A DNA stretch of 64,000 nt from Lutraria lutraria (Eukaryota > Mollusca > Bivalvia > Venerida > Mactridae), in NCBI GenBank assembly GCA_964023205.1, contig OZ026842.1, positions 10,447,407 through 10,511,406 on the forward strand, in the 5' to 3' direction. Positions 59,003 to 64,000 of the stretch are shown piece by piece. Position numbers and translations under genes: made by a program. Positions within the stretch are counted from its first letter, which is position 1; every line of letters starts with the position of its first letter. Below the pieces are notes generated by a model. That model saw only the letters and a list, made by a program, of their open reading frames with translations, was not told where the DNA came from and made no database searches.

Positions 59003-61662
59003 GTGTTTTCCATAGGCCTACTGGTGTTTTCTGCACTGGTGATTTCTGTAGACCTACTGGTGTTTTCTGCACTGGTAATTTCTGTAGACCTACTGGTGTT
59101 TTCAGCACTGGTGATTTCTGTAGACCTACTGGTATTTTCTGCACTGGTGATTTCTGTAGACCTTCTGGTGTTTTCAGCACTGGTGATTTCTGTAGACCTA
59201 CTGGTGTTTTCAGCACTGGTGATTTCTGTAGGCCTACTGGTGTTTTCAGCACTGGTGATTTCTGTAGGCCTACTGGTGTTTTCAGAACTGGTGATTTCTG
59301 TAGGCCTACTGGTGTTTTCTGTACTGGTATTTTCAGCACTGGTGATTTCTGTAGGCCTACTGGTGTTTTCTGTACTGGTGTTTTCAGCACTGGTGATTTC
59401 TGTAGGCCTACTGGTGTTTTCTGTACTGGTGTTTTCAGCACTGGTGATTTCTGTAGGCCTACTGGTGTTTTCTGTACTGGTGTTTTCAGCACTGGTGATT
59501 TCTGTAGGCCTACTGGTGTTTTCTGTACTGGTGTTTTCAGCACTGGTGATTTCTGTAGGCCTACTGGTGTTTTCTGTACTGGTGTTTACAGCACTGGTGA
59601 TTTCTGTAGGCCTACTGGTGTTTTCTGTATTGGTGTTTTCAGCACTGGTGATTTCTGTAGGCCTACTGGTGTTTTCTGTACTGGTGTTTTCAGCACTGGT
59701 GATTTCTGTAGGCCTACTGGTGTTTTCAGCACTGGTGATTTCTGTAGGCCTACTGGTGTTTTCAGCACTGGTGATTTCTGTAGGCCTACTGGTGTTTTCT
59801 GTACTGGTATTTTCAGCACTGGTGATTTCTGTAGGCCTACTGGTGTTTTCTGTACTGGTGTTTTCAGCACTGGTGATTTCTGTAGGCCTACTGGTGTTTT
59901 CTGTACTGGTGTTTTCAGCACTGGTGATTTCTGTAGGCCTACTGGTGTTTTCTGTATTGGTGTTTTCAGCACTGGTGATTTCTGTAGGCCTACTGGTGTT
60001 TTCTGTACTAGTGTTTTCAGCACTGGTGATTTCTGTAGGCCTACTGGTGTTTTCTGTACTGGTGTTTTCAGCACTGGTGATTTCTGTAGGCCTACTGGTG
60101 TTTTCTGTACTGGTATTTTCAGCACTGGTGATTTCTGTAGGCCTACTGGTGTTTTCTGTACTGGTATTTTCAGCACTGGTGATTTCTGTAGGCCTACTGG
60201 TATTTTCAGCACTGGTGATTTCTGTAGGCCTACTGGTGTTTTCTGTACTGGTATTTTCAGCACTGGTGATTTCTGTGGTCCTTCTGGTGTTTTCAGCACT
60301 GGTGATTTCTGTAGACCTTCTGGTGTTTTCAGCACTGGTGATTTCTGTAGACCTACTGGTGTTTTCAGCACTGGTGATTTCTGTAGACCTACTGGTGTTT
60401 TCTGCACTGGTGATTTCTGTAGACCTTCTGGTGTTTTCTGCACTGGTGATTTCTGTAGACCTTCTGGTGTTTTCAGCACTGGTGATTTCTGTAGACCTTC
60501 TGGTGTTTTCAGCACTGGTGATTTCTGTAGACCTTCTGGTGTTTTCTGCACTGGTGATTTCTGTAGACCTTCTGGTGTTTTCTGCACTGGTGATTTATGT
60601 AGACCTTCTGGTGTTTTCTGCACTGGTGATTTCTGTAGACCTTCTGGTGTTTTCAGCACTGGTGATTTCTGTAGACCTACTGGTGTTTCCAGCACTTGTG
60701 ATTTCTGTAGGCCTACTGGTGTTTTCTGTACTGGTGTTTTCAGCACTGGTGATTTCTGTAGACCTACTGGTGTTTTCAGCACTGGTGATTTCTGTAGACC
60801 TTCTGGTGTTTTCAGCACTGGTGATTTCTGTAGGCCTACTGGTGTTTTCAGCACTGGTGATTTCTGTAGGCCTACTGGTGTTTTCTGTACTGGTGTTTTC
60901 AGCACTGGTGATTTCTGTAAGCCTACTGGTGTTTTCTGTACTGGTGTGTTCAGCACTGGTGATTTCTGTAGGCCTACTGGTGTTTTCTGTACTGGTGTTT
61001 TCAGCACTGGTGATTTCTGTAGGCCTACTGGTGTTTTCTGTACTGGTGTTTTCAGCACTTGTGATTTCTGTAGGCCTACTGGTGTTTTCTGTACTGGTGT
61101 TTTCAGCACTGGTGATTTCTGTAGGCCTACTGGTGTTTTCAGCACTGGTGATTTCTGTAGGCCTACTGGTGTTTTCTGTACTGGTATTTTCAGCACTGTG
61201 ATTTCTGTAGGCCTACTGGTGTTTTCTGTACTGGTATTTTCAGCACTGGTGATTTCTGTAGGCCTACTGGTGTTTTCTGTACTGGTATTTTCAGCACTGG
61301 TGATTTCTGTAGGCCTACTGGTGTTTTCTGTACTGGTGATTTCTGTAGGCCTACTGGTGTTTTCTGTACTGATATTTTCAGCACTGGTGATTTCTGTAGG
61401 CCTACTGGTGTTTTCTGTACTGGTGATTTCTGTAGGCCTACTGGTGTTTTCTGTACTGGTATTTTCAGCACTGGTGATTTCTGTAGGCCTACTGGTGTTT
61501 TCTGTACTGGTATTTTCAGCACTGGTGATTTCTGTAGGCCTACTGGTGTTTTCTGTACTGGTGATTTCTGTAGGCCTACTGGTGTTTTCTGTACTGGTAT
61601 TTTCAGCACTGGTGATTTCTGTAGGCCTACTGGTGTTTTCTGTACTGGTGTTTTGTGTATAA
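59003..61662. repeat. 2.66 kb modular minisatellite (15/21-bp modules)
   Basis: The array is built from a 15-bp module ctggtgttttcwgya and a 21-bp module ctggtgatttctgtaggccta, combined mainly as 36-bp (21+15) and 51-bp (21+15+15) units. Blocks with gacct in place of ggcct occupy 59040-59220 and 60270-60690, showing segmental amplification. Since every module is a multiple of three, long ORFs exist on both strands (59003-61201 plus; 59586-61676 minus). A one-base loss near 61196 switches frames on both strands without closing them, so openness reflects composition rather than selection. Judged a non-coding minisatellite. Confidence 0.85.
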
Positions 61663-61679
61663 CGTTGATTTACCAAGCA

Positions 61680-62340
61680 AGTATGCTATCATAACACGTC
61701 AATCAGAAGTTCCCGAAATATCTGATGCGGAGGTTGTATCTAACTAGGTGATAAATGCAGCATTTCTTGTAAGCACCGAAGTACTTATGGCCTTTAAGTT
61801 GTACTTACGTTTCACAATTTTTTGATTGACTCTTGCATCCAACATTTATTACTAATCCCACTTTTGGAACATATCAGTAAATATGAATGTAATGTTTTAT
61901 AAACAAGATGCCAACATGCCAAGACATACAAGTATAACTGTCAACGCGAATGTCATATATTAGACTACATATACATGTCGCTAGAATATTTGTAGAATGT
62001 AGAATATATGAATATAATAACAATGTACTTCATGGCATGCCATCATTTAACAATTGTCTGTGAATATATTCCTGTATTTATAACGTCAGATCCTAACCTG
62101 ATGGACATTCTACAACATACCAATGTAATGAGTGAAATCTATATTTAATTGTTAGAATAAAGTGTATATATGTACATGTATGTGTTTCACTCGGGGATGA
62201 ATAATAAGGCAGAGTATTTATGGCAACTTTTCTTAATTTCTAATGTAACAAATACTCGTACATTTACGAAAAATAGTTATGTGACCTATAATTGACAATT
62301 ACAGTAAAACTCAAATAGTAACCAAAGCAAGTCTTCCACA
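61680..62340. other. Gene-free stretch right of the minisatellite
   Basis: AT-rich, no ORF of note, no repeat recognised. Confidence 0.45.
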
Positions 62341-62344
62341 ATAT

Positions 62345-62384
62345 CAAGGACTTATATACATACATTTATGTATATAAGTCCTTG
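62345..62384. repeat. Perfect 18-bp hairpin
   Basis: caaggacttatatacata, four-base loop, tatgtatataagtccttg. Perfect stem of 18 pairs. No T-run on either side that would suggest an RNA polymerase III product. Confidence 0.8.
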
Positions 62385-62444
62385 ACAATGTATATCCAGC
62401 AATTACTAAGTATTCCCTGGACCTGTCGTTTGTATTTCTATTGA

Positions 62445-62592
62445 GACATACAAATAATGGTCTCCATCGACAGGTGACGTTTATATGGAGGTAATTTTCT
62501 TCTAAAGAAGCAATTACGGTTATTAAAAAATGAACTTTTATTCACAGAGTGGCATTGAGTCATAAGTGGTCGCTACCACAGGTTTGGGTGAC
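62445..62592. mobile_element. MITE family B, diverged
   Basis: Contains gtctccatcgacaggtgacg, ttttattcacagagtggc and ctaccacaggtttggg. Confidence 0.45.
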
Positions 62593-63274
62593 TTAATTTG
62601 AATTTATAATTGATATTAAATATTAACACAATTGGAAAACAAACACAAGAAATTTGGACTACAATGTATAACAACAACGACGGATATCATATTTAAGTTA
62701 CGCACCAAGTACGCTGATTGAGACAAGTTTAATTACATTTTTGAAATATTTTTCCGAAATTAAACAGAGACAACAAGGAGAACGAACGGAAATCGAGGTG
62801 CTGACCTGGCCTACGCTAACTACCATGCATGCATTCACGCACGAAATTCATATTTACAATTTGTTTTGAAAAACAAGTATTGAAATTATTCTTGAGACAT
62901 CATCACGTTTTCCCGCGTAGGTGTTTTATCATGCCGGTATTTGATTGAGATTTCATGTGTATCAAAATTAACAGTTTTTTCCTAAAACGTTGCAAAAACA
63001 TGTTAACATTAAGACGTGATTTAATTGATGCCAGATAAGATGCTCATGTATGGCGCCAGGAGCAACCAAACATGTTTCCTGTGCCAATAGTTGTCGTAAA
63101 AAATGATTTTATTTAGGCGTCATTATGCATTATACGGATATCTGGTAGCATTTTGAAGCCAAGTACATGTGTCCGATTTCCGGAACTACTACATTTTTTT
63201 CGCTAAACGTTTATAAGCGTTTTGTGACACGAAAAAAGAACGAAATTAACTATGTACAGCTAAAGGGGATGGGT
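62593..63274. other. Gene-free stretch
   Basis: No coding segment or recognisable repeat seen on either strand. Confidence 0.4.
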
Positions 63275-63470
63275 GTTTGTTGCATCGGGTTTTACGCCAT
63301 TTTCAACATTATTTCAGTCATATCGTAGCGGGCAGTTATCCTTACTTCATTTAGGCCTTAACCAGTATACTAACCACGCACACATTCTATCCGCGAGCTT
63401 CTGCCAAGCTACCCTACATAATTCAGGGGGATGGACGATAAGTTTTCGTCAATTTAATCTCAATCGACCA
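63275..63470 (-). repeat. SINE family S3 fragment, reverse
   Basis: Contains cattttcaacattatttcag, gcgggcagttatccttac and taccctacataattcag, shared with 54325-54592. The tRNA-like head is missing. The ORF at 63273-63503 follows the repeat. Confidence 0.6.
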
Positions 63471-64000
63471 TACTCGTACATAACTTCTTATGAGAACTCC
63501 TAAATTATCGCTACAAAATCATTTATCAAAGTGCCTGACGCAACCATTGACCAGGGGGCTCTTGAACCTTCGGATGACAGTAACTTCTCGTGATAAATAC
63601 ACCGTGTGATAACCACACGTCGTGAAAATTACTCATTGATTTCGAGAGATCGGTTTCCGATAGCTCACATGTCGATGTATCATGGATTATTAAGTGTTAG
63701 GAATGATAATTTAAACACGTGATCCGAGCTTCTACATTATTGGTCAGAAAACTTTACAAAATAACTCATAATATATAATGCCTAATATTGAAATAATTTC
63801 ATTAAAAACCCGATGGCTAAACAAAAATGATCGCTCGAGCTATAACAATGTATAATGGTGACTTTCTAACTGATATACCTACTTACCATGTTATAAGTAA
63901 AAAAAGAATTCAAATCAATAATAATTTCTGATTTTCGGACACGTGGTTATATTGTTAACGAAGAACATTGTACTCAGGCTCGTAAGAATTTGGGGCTAAT

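Noticed and set aside
59003..61201. 732-codon ORF on the plus strand
   Set aside because: It is a reiterated hydrophobic string from a minisatellite whose modules are multiples of three; other frames on both strands are equally open and an indel merely swaps open frames.
59003..61662. ctggtg-rich array as recombination (Chi-like) sites
   Set aside because: The sequence is not the bacterial Chi octamer and the organism is eukaryotic.
59586..61676. 696-codon ORF on the minus strand with KTPVGLQKSPV repeats
   Set aside because: Same array. It begins in one repeat frame and changes to another at a one-base deletion near 61196, which a selected protein would not tolerate.

Overview
The window is eukaryotic: AT-rich, with short exons joined by GT/AG introns, tRNA-derived SINEs, MITE-like elements and many minisatellites. 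Gene content (COMMD2, a CEP63/DEUP1 ancestor, an LRP-type YWTD receptor) makes it an animal. Repeat style and intron density suggest a lophotrochozoan, most likely a bivalve mollusc. The species call is inference only; all gene models below were spliced by eye.

Layout. 1-4.1 kb: no gene, SINE/MITE remnants. 4.7-7.6 kb (-): COMMD2, five coding exons, 199 aa. 8.8-27.4 kb (+): CEP63/DEUP1-like centriolar coiled-coil protein, 19 coding exons including a 27-nt microexon and a 63-nt exon that looks duplicated from its neighbour, about 751 aa; head-to-head with COMMD2 over a 1.1 kb shared upstream region. 30.9-34.0 kb (+): a two-exon gene for an 823-aa protein that I do not recognise (Lys/Arg/Ser-rich, RPxSA-type motifs, ankyrin-like C-terminus). 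35.5-52.8 kb (-): a 22-exon single-pass receptor of about 1085 aa with three YWTD-propeller/EGF modules, no LDL-receptor class A repeats, one transmembrane segment and a short tail; it converges tail-to-tail with the orphan gene. 56.0-57.2 kb (+): a two-exon gene for an 84-aa membrane protein with an NPAY motif, head-to-head with the receptor. 59.0-61.7 kb: a 2.66 kb minisatellite open in several frames on both strands. 61.7-64 kb: no gene.

The genes do not form a pathway: COMMD2 belongs to the COMMD/CCDC22/CCDC93 trafficking assembly, CEP63 to centriole duplication, and the receptor to the LDLR superfamily. The most unusual signal is structural. At least three minisatellites begin in register with a splice site of these genes, so each repeat unit carries a degenerate copy of the true donor or acceptor (CEP63 exon 7 donor, CEP63 exon 14 donor, receptor EGF1 acceptor), and a fourth abuts the receptor exon 2 donor. 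A 1.1 kb foldback palindrome lies in a receptor intron, and two MITE families with TA-flanked CAGT termini are scattered throughout.
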